From assembly GCF_937996225.1 (NCBI RefSeq), contig NZ_CALKTC010000005.1, forward strand, positions 1 through 25,623: DNA of 25,623 bases, in the 5' to 3' direction. A program made the position numbers and the translations under genes. Positions within the stretch are counted from its first letter, which is position 1. Every line of letters begins with the position of its first letter. The stretch comes from an uncultured Campylobacter sp. (GTDB taxonomy: Bacteria > Campylobacterota > Campylobacteria > Campylobacterales > Campylobacteraceae). The notes beneath the pieces are model-generated. The model made no database searches. It was not told where the DNA came from and was given only the letters and a program-made list of their open reading frames with translations. Below, piece by piece: positions 1 to 6,525 of this stretch.

Positions 1-2
1 TG

Positions 3-1148
3 AAAGATAACAATCTAACCGTCGATCATACTATGCACGGAGGGGTAACGCCCGTTATGTATTCTAGCTTTTGGAATGATACAAATACCACTCAAGAGCT
101 TATAAAGCTAGGTGCGGATATACATAAAAAAGACGAATACAAGCTATCCGCTATGGCTTATGCGATAGAAAATAATGCTACCAAAGCAGTAAGACTACTT
201 TTGGATAACGGCGTTAAATTTGAGGAGGTGAAGGCTATACAATGGTATCTGGACTGCCCTATCTATAAAATTATAAAGCTAAATATAATAGTAGATGAAA
301 ATGGGATACATAAAACTCATAATTTTGCAGATTGCATCGTGAGAAGAGACGGTCCAAAGGGTGACGTAGATAGTATCCTTTATTATGCCATAAGTAATGG
401 TTTGACGGAGATTGCAGAAATAGCTTTTAAACAAGGGATGAAACCTGATCCAAAATATATACATACTTATTATATAAACTATAAGATGGCTAAAGATATA
501 TCGTTCCAGCATTCTGTTTATACAGAGCTAGTGGACTTGCTATATTATAAGCCGATGCTAGATTTATTAGTCAAATACAATATTGCGGGTATACCAACGC
601 AAGAAGAATTTATAATGGTTCAGGAACAATGTTTAAATTCTTTACTCGGGACCATAAAAAAGAAAATATCTTACATAAATCATATGAACGATTACTGCTA
701 TGGAGAAAAGATTTTAGAATCATATGAATGGGCTCTTCGGGGGAGATGGGAAGTTAAAAATAACGAAGAAAAAGATAAAGGAACGGATAGATACTGGAAA
801 GAAAAAGATTTTATAAAATTTTTCGGCTATATGCCGAATGATAAAAAATGTACTAAGCTAGAACCGGATATTAAAATATTGAATTTCTATAATATGAAAA
901 TAGATAGATATAAAGCTCTTTGCGGCAATGGGCTAAGCGATGAAGAGATTTTGCAAAAAAGCAGCCTAAAAGATAAAAATAGTACTGAGGCATTCGATAT
1001 TGAGACATTTTTTAAATATTTAAATTTTGAGGAAATGATAGAGGAAGCGAAAGTGGAAATTCTACATAACGGCGAGAAAATAGATATAAAAGATTATGCC
1101 GAAATTCTAAGACAAGAAGCAGCTAAAAAACTAGATAGTAATCAATAA
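3..1148 (+). CDS. Ankyrin-repeat protein, 5' end cut by window edge
   Basis: The frame is open from the first bases of the window, so the ATG at 33 is probably internal and the true start lies upstream. About 381 codons are visible. The first 75 or so residues hold at least two ankyrin-type helix-turn-helix units (GVTPVMYSS..LIKLGADI and SAMAYAIENN..LLLDNGVKF). A weaker third unit lies near residues 120-145 (SILYYAISNGLTEIAEIAFKQGMKPD). The rest is a charged, Lys/Glu-rich helical region with no domain I recognise. Ankyrin repeats bind proteins, so a binding or immunity-like role is possible, but no partner gene is visible. The gene is clearly more AT-rich than the rest of the window, with many ATA and AAA codons, which suggests accessory or transferred DNA. 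No signal peptide can be judged because the N-terminus is missing. Confidence 0.75.
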   Translation, partial: KDNNLTVDHTMHGGVTPVMYSSFWNDTNTTQELIKLGADIHKKDEYKLSAMAYAIENNATKAVRLLLDNGVKFEEVKAIQWYLDCPIYKIIKLNIIVDENGIHKTHNFADCIVRRDGPKGDVDSILYYAISNGLTEIAEIAFKQGMKPDPKYIHTYYINYKMAKDISFQHSVYTELVDLLYYKPMLDLLVKYNIAGIPTQEEFIMVQEQCLNSLLGTIKKKISYINHMNDYCYGEKILESYEWALRGRWEVKNNEEKDKGTDRYWKEKDFIKFFGYMPNDKKCTKLEPDIKILNFYNMKIDRYKALCGNGLSDEEILQKSSLKDKNSTEAFDIETFFKYLNFEEMIEEAKVEILHNGEKIDIKDYAEILRQEAAKKLDSNQ

Positions 1149-1272
1149 ATTTGAAGGAGTAAAACTATATAGCATCAGAAATTAAGTGATATAGTGGGCA
1201 AAATTCTTCCAAAATTCTCATTAAAATTTCTTCCTGCCAGGCCGTAAAGCCTTAAATTAATCCAAATTTCAC
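1149..1272 (+). other. Short spacer with an orphan ribosome-binding-like sequence
   Basis: A strong Shine-Dalgarno-like AAGGAG at about 1153-1158 follows the ankyrin gene by only a few bases, but no start codon lies at a usable distance and stop codons follow. This could be the remnant of a gene that once followed, now deleted, at the boundary between the AT-rich ankyrin region and the ordinary chromosome. Confidence 0.3.
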
Positions 1273-1299
1273 TATAATTAATCACTTCAATTTTAAAGG
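1273..1299 (+). promoter_or_regulatory. Probable promoter -10 and RBS for the class V aminotransferase gene
   Basis: A perfect TATAAT at 1273-1278 is followed by AAAGG at 1295-1299, six bases before the ATG at 1306. The implied leader is about 20 nt. No clear -35 is seen, which is usual for Campylobacter sigma70 promoters. Confidence 0.5.
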
Positions 1300-1305
1300 C
1301 TGCGA

Positions 1306-2631
1306 ATGCTAAGCTTAGATGAAATTCGAAAAAATATCATCTTAAAACAAGGCGTGCATTATTTTGACTACACCGCTTCGGGGCTTGCTTATGAGCCTGT
1401 AGAGCGCGAGATAGTGGACGTTCTCAAAACCTACGCCAACACCCACTCCGATAGTAGCTCCAGCGCCATCATCACGCAGCGGCGCTACGAGGGCGCACGC
1501 GAGAGCCTAAAAAAGCTGCTGGGACTTGACGAGCGGTTTTATCTCATCGCCTGCGGACAGGGCGCGACGGCTGCGATCAAGAAATTTCAGGAGCTGCTTG
1601 GCATCTACCTGCCGCCTGCGACTAGAAGCGCGATCGGCGAGGCAAATTTACGCGCCGCGCAGCTTCCGCTCGTGCTCGTTTCGCCGTACGAACACCACTC
1701 AAACGAGCTTAGCTTTCGCGAGGGGCTTTGCGACTACCTGCGCGTGCCTCTTAGCGAGGGCGGAGAGATCGATCTGATTGCGCTTGAGCGCATACTAAAG
1801 CTTAACGCAGCACGCCGCATCATCGGCTCGTTTAGTGCCGCCTCAAACGTCACGGGCGTTATTAGCGATTATAAAAAGATCAGCGAGCTAATCAGAGCTG
1901 CGGGCGGCATCGTCGCCTTTGACTGCGCGGCGCTGAGCTCGCACGCAAATTTAGACTGCGATCATTTCGACGCGATTTTCCTCTCGTCGCATAAGTTACT
2001 CGGCGGACCTGCAAGCTGCGGGCTTTTGGCGATCAAAAAAGAGCTGCTTAACAGTGATGTGCCGACATTTGCTGCGGGCGGGACGGTCGCCTACGCTAGC
2101 CGCGAAGGGCACGTGTTTTTGAAAAATCCCGAGCAGCTAGAGGAGGGCGGTACGCCGCCTATCATCGGGCTTATGCGGGCAAATTTGGCTTATGCGCTGC
2201 GAAACGAGGTGGGCTTCGAGCAAATAAAAAGCGCCGAGGACGAGCTGGCGCGGCTTTTTGAGAGCGAGCTAACAGGCATTGACGAGATCATAAACTACGC
2301 TCCAAAGGGCGCGCCGCGGTTGCCGATAATTTCGTTTAACGTACGCGGCGTCTCGGCGTATGATTTCGCCGCGAGCCTTAGTAACGACTTCGGCATCCAG
2401 ACGCGTGCGGGCGTGATGTGCGCTGGGCCGTATGCTCACGATCTGCTGGGTATCAAGGAGGGACGCATGCCAGAAAGTAAGCCTGGCTTCGTGCGCGTGA
2501 GCCTGCACTACACGCACACCGAGCAAGATGTGCTCTATCTAGTGGGCGCGATAAAATCCTGCATCAAAAAGCACCGCGAGCTTTGGGGCGAGGAAAAGGC
2601 GATGTATGAGATGTTCGGTGGGAAAATTTAA
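1306..2631 (+). CDS. Class V aminotransferase / cysteine desulfurase-like PLP enzyme
   Basis: This 441-residue protein has the fold-type I PLP layout of the class V aminotransferase (NifS/SufS-like) family. It shows H131 in YEHHSN, D206 in VAFDCA for the PLP ring nitrogen, and K230 in LSSHKLLGG as the Schiff-base lysine. C372, in a glycine-rich GVMCAGPYA loop, sits where cysteine desulfurases carry their catalytic Cys. The family removes sulfur, selenium or amino groups from amino acids; the substrate cannot be read from sequence. It could be a desulfurase, selenocysteine lyase or kynureninase-type relative. The start is supported by AAAGG and a -10 upstream. It is transcribed alone. The gene is GC-rich and contrasts with the ankyrin gene before it. 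Confidence 0.85.
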   Translation: MLSLDEIRKNIILKQGVHYFDYTASGLAYEPVEREIVDVLKTYANTHSDSSSSAIITQRRYEGARESLKKLLGLDERFYLIACGQGATAAIKKFQELLGIYLPPATRSAIGEANLRAAQLPLVLVSPYEHHSNELSFREGLCDYLRVPLSEGGEIDLIALERILKLNAARRIIGSFSAASNVTGVISDYKKISELIRAAGGIVAFDCAALSSHANLDCDHFDAIFLSSHKLLGGPASCGLLAIKKELLNSDVPTFAAGGTVAYASREGHVFLKNPEQLEEGGTPPIIGLMRANLAYALRNEVGFEQIKSAEDELARLFESELTGIDEIINYAPKGAPRLPIISFNVRGVSAYDFAASLSNDFGIQTRAGVMCAGPYAHDLLGIKEGRMPESKPGFVRVSLHYTHTEQDVLYLVGAIKSCIKKHRELWGEEKAMYEMFGGKI

Positions 2632-3146
2632 GCAGTGTAAGGCTAAAGCTCTGCCACTTTTTTTGAGCTTTCGAAATTTTATAAAATTCCGCACAGTTTT
2701 TAAAATTTATCGGAATTCCGCGCCGTCTCTTTAGAATTTTACGCGGGTTTTGCGCCGCAGAATTCTTACTATCGTTCTGCCTTTGCGCCGCAGACAAAAT
2801 AAACAACACGCTCTGCGGAGAATTCCGCCTATAAATTTGCAGGCAAATTCCGCAGAGTTAAAATTTAGAATTTTAAATTGTGGAATTTCAAAATCCCGTT
2901 AGCTGTATTCGCGGCTAAGCATTAAAATTTCTTAGCAATGGAATTTTAAAATTTCACACTGCGCCGCTAGGTAAAGCCCTGCCTGTAAATTTCAAAATTT
3001 CAAGACGCAAATTTTTGCGCCCTGTTTCGCCGGGCACGCCGCGCTAGATGGTTTGCAGTGAAAATTTCAGGCAGAAATGAAATTTATTAGTGCCGCGCGA
3101 ATAAAATTCTAAAGCAAAATTAAGCCTATCCGTACTTCGCGCAGAA
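2632..3146. other. 515-base convergent intergenic region rich in RAATTY words
   Basis: This region lies between two convergent genes and holds no convincing ORF. It is dense in AAATTT, GAATTC and related words and contains four copies of RAATTCCGC, at 2684-2692, 2713-2721, 2820-2828 and 2845-2853. The last two lie within an inverted repeat listed separately. A small GC-rich hairpin is possible near 3017-3042. No RNA gene is recognised. Confidence 0.6.
2811..2857. terminator. Inverted repeat, candidate bidirectional terminator
   Basis: CTCTGCGGA at 2811-2819 is the exact reverse complement of TCCGCAGAG at 2849-2857. A second, tighter pairing (GCGGA-gaa-TTCCGC, 2815-2828) lies inside. It sits between convergent genes, where a shared terminator is expected. 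There is no long T tract, so termination is inferred from position and symmetry. Confidence 0.4.
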
Positions 3147-4421
3147 TTACTCCAGTCCCAAAAACGCGCCGTCTTCAAATCCGAAATAGATCCTCTCGCC
3201 CGCGCTCCAGCGCCGCTCATCCTGCGCCGTGACGCATTTTAGCAGCACGTCGCCTGCTTTGATCTTGATGAGTAGAGAGGAGCCGTACTGAAGCGAAACC
3301 GAGTGCAAAATCCCCGCGAAGCAATGCTCAAACGGGCTTTGGGATAATAAAATTTTACTCGGATTTATCGCGATTTTGCGAGCGCGTGCGAGCCCCTTTT
3401 CAAGGCGCAGCGAAATTTCGTCCGAAAATTTTAAAACCCCGTCTTGCACTTCAAAGATATTTTTGTATTCAAACTCGCATATCTTGCCGCGATGCAGAAA
3501 TACGCTTCTTTGCGCGATCGCGCTGAGCCATTTCTCGTCGTGGCTGGCGATGATAAAACCGCAGCCGTAGCGGCTTCGCATAAATAAAATCGCGCGCGCA
3601 AAGAGCTTGGAGGCGGCAAGATCGAGGCTGTTGGTCGGCTCGTCGAGCAGATAGAGCTTCGCGCGCTGCGCCAAAGCGAGCGCAAACGCGATGCGCTGCG
3701 TCTGCCCCGAGCTAAGCTCGAAATGCTTCTTCGATAAAAAACCTCTATCAAGCCCTGTTAAGCCGAGCGCCTCATCAACCCGCTCGTCAAATTCCGCAAG
3801 CGCGCCGCGGCTTTTGAGCGCAAATTTAAAATTTTGCTCTACGCTGCGTTTTAAAAGCACGGGTTCGGGCAGCAGCAAGCAGGTCTGCCGCAGCGTCTGC
3901 AAAGAGGGCGCCTGCTGCCCCCAAAGCTCCACGCTGCCGCTGCTTGGACGCTGCAAAAAGGATAAAATCCGCAGTAGCGTGGATTTGCCGCTGCCGTTGG
4001 AGCCCAAAAGCGCCGTGATGCCGCTCGTATTTAGATCAAGGCTAGGGATATTTAGAATTTCGCTCCGCCCGTAGCGCAGCACTAGATCTCGCACCGAGAT
4101 CAGCTCGCTATCGGGTACAGATCGCGCGGCGGCGGAATTCTCACTCGCGAAATTCTTTCTCGCAGAATTCTCACTCGCGAAATTCTCGCTCTTGGAATTT
4201 TTACCCGTAGAATTTGCGCTAATGGAATTCTCGGTTGCAGAATTTTTACTCTTAAAATTTCCCACGGCAAAATTTACGCGCGTAGAATTTATGTCCGTAG
4301 AATTCTCGGCGGCGGAATTTGCGTCCGTGAAATTTTCGCTCATAAAATTTTCGCGCTCTCGCTCCGCCCGGTTTTTGTCCGTGAAATTTTTGCTCGGACG
4401 CTTTAGCTTATCTGCATTCAT
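3147..4421 (-). CDS. tupC: Tungstate ABC transporter ATP-binding protein with repeat-filled N-terminal extension
   Basis: This is the ATPase of an ABC importer, energising tungstate uptake with TupA and TupB. The ATPase domain starts near residue 105. It has Walker A GSNGSGKST (140-148), signature LSSGQ (236-240), Walker B YLLDEP (257-262) and H-loop H294 in ASHD. Residues past about 330 resemble an accessory C-terminal domain. The ATG overlaps the tupB stop (ATGA), so translation is probably coupled and this start is favoured. The oddity is residues 1-100, a Ser/Asn/Lys-rich extension not expected in the family. Asn stands at every fifth residue from 25 to 95, each followed by Ser or Phe, encoded by fifteen RAATTY hexamers 15 bp apart. 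An internal start near residue 105 cannot be excluded, but no ATG is obvious there. Molybdate specificity is an alternative. Confidence 0.85.
   Translation of the reverse strand: MNADKLKRPSKNFTDKNRAERERENFMSENFTDANSAAENSTDINSTRVNFAVGNFKSKNSATENSISANSTGKNSKSENFASENSARKNFASENSAAARSVPDSELISVRDLVLRYGRSEILNIPSLDLNTSGITALLGSNGSGKSTLLRILSFLQRPSSGSVELWGQQAPSLQTLRQTCLLLPEPVLLKRSVEQNFKFALKSRGALAEFDERVDEALGLTGLDRGFLSKKHFELSSGQTQRIAFALALAQRAKLYLLDEPTNSLDLAASKLFARAILFMRSRYGCGFIIASHDEKWLSAIAQRSVFLHRGKICEFEYKNIFEVQDGVLKFSDEISLRLEKGLARARKIAINPSKILLSQSPFEHCFAGILHSVSLQYGSSLLIKIKAGDVLLKCVTAQDERRWSAGERIYFGFEDGAFLGLE
4135..4350. repeat. Fifteen RAATTY hexamers at exact 15-bp spacing
   Basis: AAATTT, GAATTT, AAATTC or GAATTC begins at 4135, 4150, 4165, 4180, 4195, 4210, 4225, 4240, 4255, 4270, 4285, 4300, 4315, 4330 and 4345. 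The nine bases between hexamers vary. The array lies in the 5' part of tupC and is translated as a pentapeptide repeat ending in Asn-Ser or Asn-Phe. Two sites are extended to GCGGAATTY (4132-4140 and 4312-4320). Another hexamer at 4384-4389 is out of step. Confidence 0.95.
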
Positions 4422-5110
4422 CGATCTAGCCTTTTTAGCGCATGGATGGCTAAATTTACCGCAAACGCTATTAAAATTAGCACCAGCGCGAGCGCTATAC
4501 CCATCGCAAACTCGCCCTTGTTGGTCTCAAGCGAGATCGCCGTGGTGATCGTGCGGGTGAAATATTTGATATTGCCGCCGATCATCATCGCTACGCCCAC
4601 CTCCGCGACGATCCGCCCGTAAGCGGTGGCGATGACGACCAGTAAGCCGTAGCGTAGCTCGTAAAGCACGCAAAGGATTAAATTTAGCGGGCTTAGGCGG
4701 TAGTTCATAATGTTTAGATAGTGCTTTTTGTCCATATTTTCGATGACGCTGGCGCTTAGCGAGACGATGATAGGGAGTGCCAGCACAAACTGCCCGAGCA
4801 TTACCGCTTTGAGCGTAAAAAGCAGCCCCAGCTCGCCCAAAGGGCCGTTTCTGGATATGAAGGCGTAAAGGATCAGTCCTATCGCCACCGTGGGCATCGC
4901 AAGCGCTACGTCGCTTAAAAGCCTAAGCGTTCTGCGAGCGCGAAATTCGTAAAATCCGAGGATAAATCCTATCGGAAAGCCGATTAAAATCGCAAAAAGT
5001 ATCGAGATGCTCGAAGTATAAAGCGTCGCTTTGATCGCCGAAAATGTCTCCGCATCGCCGCTAAGAAGCAGCCCGAATGCGCTTAAAATTCCTTCTAAAA
5101 TAAAGTCCAA
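4418..5110 (-). CDS. tupB: Tungstate ABC transporter permease
   Basis: This 230-residue inner-membrane protein has several hydrophobic segments (near residues 25-52, 62-85, 95-122 and 200-222). It carries the permease cytoplasmic EAA-type loop around GRIVAEVGVAMMIGGN, which docks on the ATPase. The segment NIKYFTRTITTAISLETNKGE is typical of TupB/WtpB-like permeases. The start is a TTG at 5108-5110, preceded by AGGA about ten bases upstream; no ATG fits the family N-terminus as well. Its stop overlaps the tupC start by four bases. It is divergent from tupA, about 70 bp away, with a palindrome between them. The role in tungstate rather than molybdate uptake follows from the neighbouring TupA. 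Confidence 0.88.
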   Translation of the reverse strand: MDFILEGILSAFGLLLSGDAETFSAIKATLYTSSISILFAILIGFPIGFILGFYEFRARRTLRLLSDVALAMPTVAIGLILYAFISRNGPLGELGLLFTLKAVMLGQFVLALPIIVSLSASVIENMDKKHYLNIMNYRLSPLNLILCVLYELRYGLLVVIATAYGRIVAEVGVAMMIGGNIKYFTRTITTAISLETNKGEFAMGIALALVLILIAFAVNLAIHALKRLDR

Positions 5111-5144
5111 GATTGTGTCCTAAATGTTCTATTCTGGCAAATTT

Positions 5145-5163
5145 ATATGCTATAATAGCATAT
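5145..5163. promoter_or_regulatory. Perfect palindrome over the tupA -10; candidate ModE-type operator
   Basis: ATATGCTATAATAGCATAT is a perfect 9-bp inverted repeat around one central base. It contains TATAAT (5151-5156) preceded by TGC, an extended -10 for tupA. On the other strand TGC-TATTAT could serve tupB. A dimeric regulator bound here could block both divergent promoters. C. jejuni has a ModE-like regulator controlling mod and tup genes, so a ModE-like protein is the leading guess; its gene is not in this window. Confidence 0.65.
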
Positions 5164-5170
5164 TTTTTAA

Positions 5171-5176
5171 AGGAGA
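5171..5176 (+). promoter_or_regulatory. Ribosome binding site that fixes the tupA start
   Basis: AGGAGA lies four bases before the ATG at 5181. The frame is open upstream to an ATG at 5124, but that start would lie upstream of the promoter and put the signal peptide inside the protein. Confidence 0.8.
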
Positions 5177-5180
5177 TAAC

Positions 5181-5999
5181 ATGAAAAAAATATTTTTTGT
5201 TTCGCTCGCTCTTAGTGCGAGCCTTTTTGCCGCCGATAACGATTTGGTGATGGCAACTACAACGAGCACCGATAATACGGGCTTGCTAGACGCTATCTAT
5301 CCTGCGTATAAGGCGGAAACCGGCGTCGATATCAAATGGACGGCGGTAGGCACAGGTGCTGCTCTAAAGCTTGGCGAAAACTGCGATGCGGATATACTTT
5401 TCGTGCATTCGCCGAAGGTCGAGAAAGAATTTGTAGAAAAAGGCTTCGGTGTTGATCGCACGCCCGTTATGTATAATGATTTTATCCTCATCGCCGATAA
5501 ATCGATCGCGCCTAAATTTAAAGGCAAGGATCTTAAGGGCTCGTTTGAGCTGATCAAGGCTGAGAAGATTAAATTTTTCTCTCGCGGAGACAAATCTGGC
5601 ACCGATAACAAAGAGAAAGGAATTTGGAAAAAGGTTGAGGGCGCCGTGCCTGAAAACGAGGCGTGGTATAACCAAACCGGTCAAGGTATGATCGCTACGA
5701 TCAACGCAGCTGCCGAGCAAAAGGGCGTGACTTTTACCGATCGCGGCACCTACATCAAATACGAGGACAATAAAAAGGGCAATCCAGATATGGTTATCAT
5801 CAACGAAGGCGATAACGATCTGAAGAATTTTTACTCCGTAATAGCGGTCAATCCGAAGCACTGCCCAAAAGCCGACTATGAAAACGCGCAGCGCTTCATC
5901 AAATGGATCACTAGCGAGAAGGGGCAGAAGTTCGTGGGCGATTTCAAGCTGCTAAATAAGCCGCTTTTCACCCCTGATGCGAATACTCGCAAGAACTAG
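5181..5999 (+). CDS. tupA: Tungstate-binding periplasmic protein
   Basis: This 272-residue protein captures tungstate in the periplasm and delivers it to TupB/TupC. It starts with a signal peptide (MKKIFFVSLALSASLFA) with probable cleavage before ADND. The mature N-terminus carries the family's oxyanion-binding motif TTTSTDNTG. Further family features include AVGTGAALKLGENCDADILFVHS and FSRGDKSGTDNKE. Length agrees with TupA (about 270). The start at 5181 is chosen over the in-frame ATG at 5124 because of the AGGAGA and signal peptide. It is transcribed from the shared divergent tup promoter region and ended by a strong hairpin. Confusion with a molybdate protein (ModA) is unlikely given the TTTSTDNTG motif. 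Confidence 0.92.
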   Translation: MKKIFFVSLALSASLFAADNDLVMATTTSTDNTGLLDAIYPAYKAETGVDIKWTAVGTGAALKLGENCDADILFVHSPKVEKEFVEKGFGVDRTPVMYNDFILIADKSIAPKFKGKDLKGSFELIKAEKIKFFSRGDKSGTDNKEKGIWKKVEGAVPENEAWYNQTGQGMIATINAAAEQKGVTFTDRGTYIKYEDNKKGNPDMVIINEGDNDLKNFYSVIAVNPKHCPKADYENAQRFIKWITSEKGQKFVGDFKLLNKPLFTPDANTRKN

Positions 6000-6023
6000 C
6001 TCTAGCTAAATAAGGCTAAATTT

Positions 6024-6057
6024 AAAGCCCAAAGGCAAAGCATCGCCTTTGGGCTTT
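6024..6057 (+). terminator. Rho-independent terminator after tupA
   Basis: AAAGCCCAAAGGC (6024-6036) and GCCTTTGGGCTTT (6045-6057) form a perfect 13-bp stem with an 8-base loop, followed by a T-rich stretch (TTTTGCTTTTT overlapping and after the stem). Confidence 0.92.
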
Positions 6058-6370
6058 TGCTTTTTCATAATTCAATCTGCGCGCCTTTAAATTTAGCTCT
6101 TTTGCCTCTAAATTTAGCGGGCGTTTTTTACCGCGTCTTTTTACGATACATTTTTTACTTTCTCGCCATACGTTTAAATTTATCGCAGCTTCGTTTGTCT
6201 GTAATAGGCTTAAAATTTCAGCTATATTTGGGATCAGTGGGGATAAATTTCAGTCGCGTTCGGATATGCTCTAATGTCTAGCGAGATTTATACAGCGCAA
6301 AATTTAGTAGTATTTATGTGTGACTCAAAATTTTAGTTTGTTGGGAATTTAATTTGAAGTAGCAGTTAAG

Positions 6371-6395
6371 CTCGGGCGTATGAAAAACGCCCGAG
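6371..6395. terminator. Hairpin downstream of dnaK, possible terminator
   Basis: CTCGGGCGT (6371-6379) and ACGCCCGAG (6387-6395) form a perfect 9-bp stem with a 7-base loop. The T tract falls inside the loop on the minus strand rather than after the stem, so it may act as an mRNA 3'-end stabiliser rather than a classical terminator. Confidence 0.45.
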
Positions 6396-6442
6396 TCTGT
6401 GAAGCTATGAAATTTTATGTGCGGTTTATGGGGTCGCTTCTG

Positions 6443-6496
6443 CCGCGCGCCGGTAAAATTACTTTTCAAGTGCAGGCAAAACTACCGAGCGCGCGG
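6443..6496. terminator. Imperfect GC-rich inverted repeat just past dnaK
   Basis: CCGCGCGC-CGGTA (6443-6455) pairs with TACCG-A-GCGCGCGG (6483-6496) with one bulged base and a loop of about 27 bases. It begins 30 bases past the dnaK stop on the minus strand. There is no T run after it; a role at the dnaK mRNA 3' end is inferred. Confidence 0.35.
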
Positions 6497-6525
6497 TTAT
6501 AAATTTCACTTTTCGTGTGAGCGAA

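Larger units (their letters stand above)
6058..6525. other. 468-base convergent intergenic region with two hairpins
   Basis: No convincing gene is seen between the tupA terminator and the dnaK stop; a 74-codon ORF at 6057 starts inside the terminator and is rejected. The region has several AAATTT words and two GC-rich hairpins listed separately. Confidence 0.5.

Noticed and set aside
4192..4548. 118-codon plus-strand ORF opposite tupC/tupB
   Set aside because: It is the complementary reading of the RAATTY lattice (repeated 'EF' pattern) and has no RBS; the minus-strand genes have clear domains.
5124..5180. Longer TupA frame starting at 5124
   Set aside because: It would bury the signal peptide and begin upstream of the -10; the ATG at 5181 has AGGAGA.
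6057..6281. 74-codon ORF downstream of tupA
   Set aside because: It starts inside the T run of the tupA terminator, has no RBS, and its codons reflect AAATTT repeats rather than a protein.
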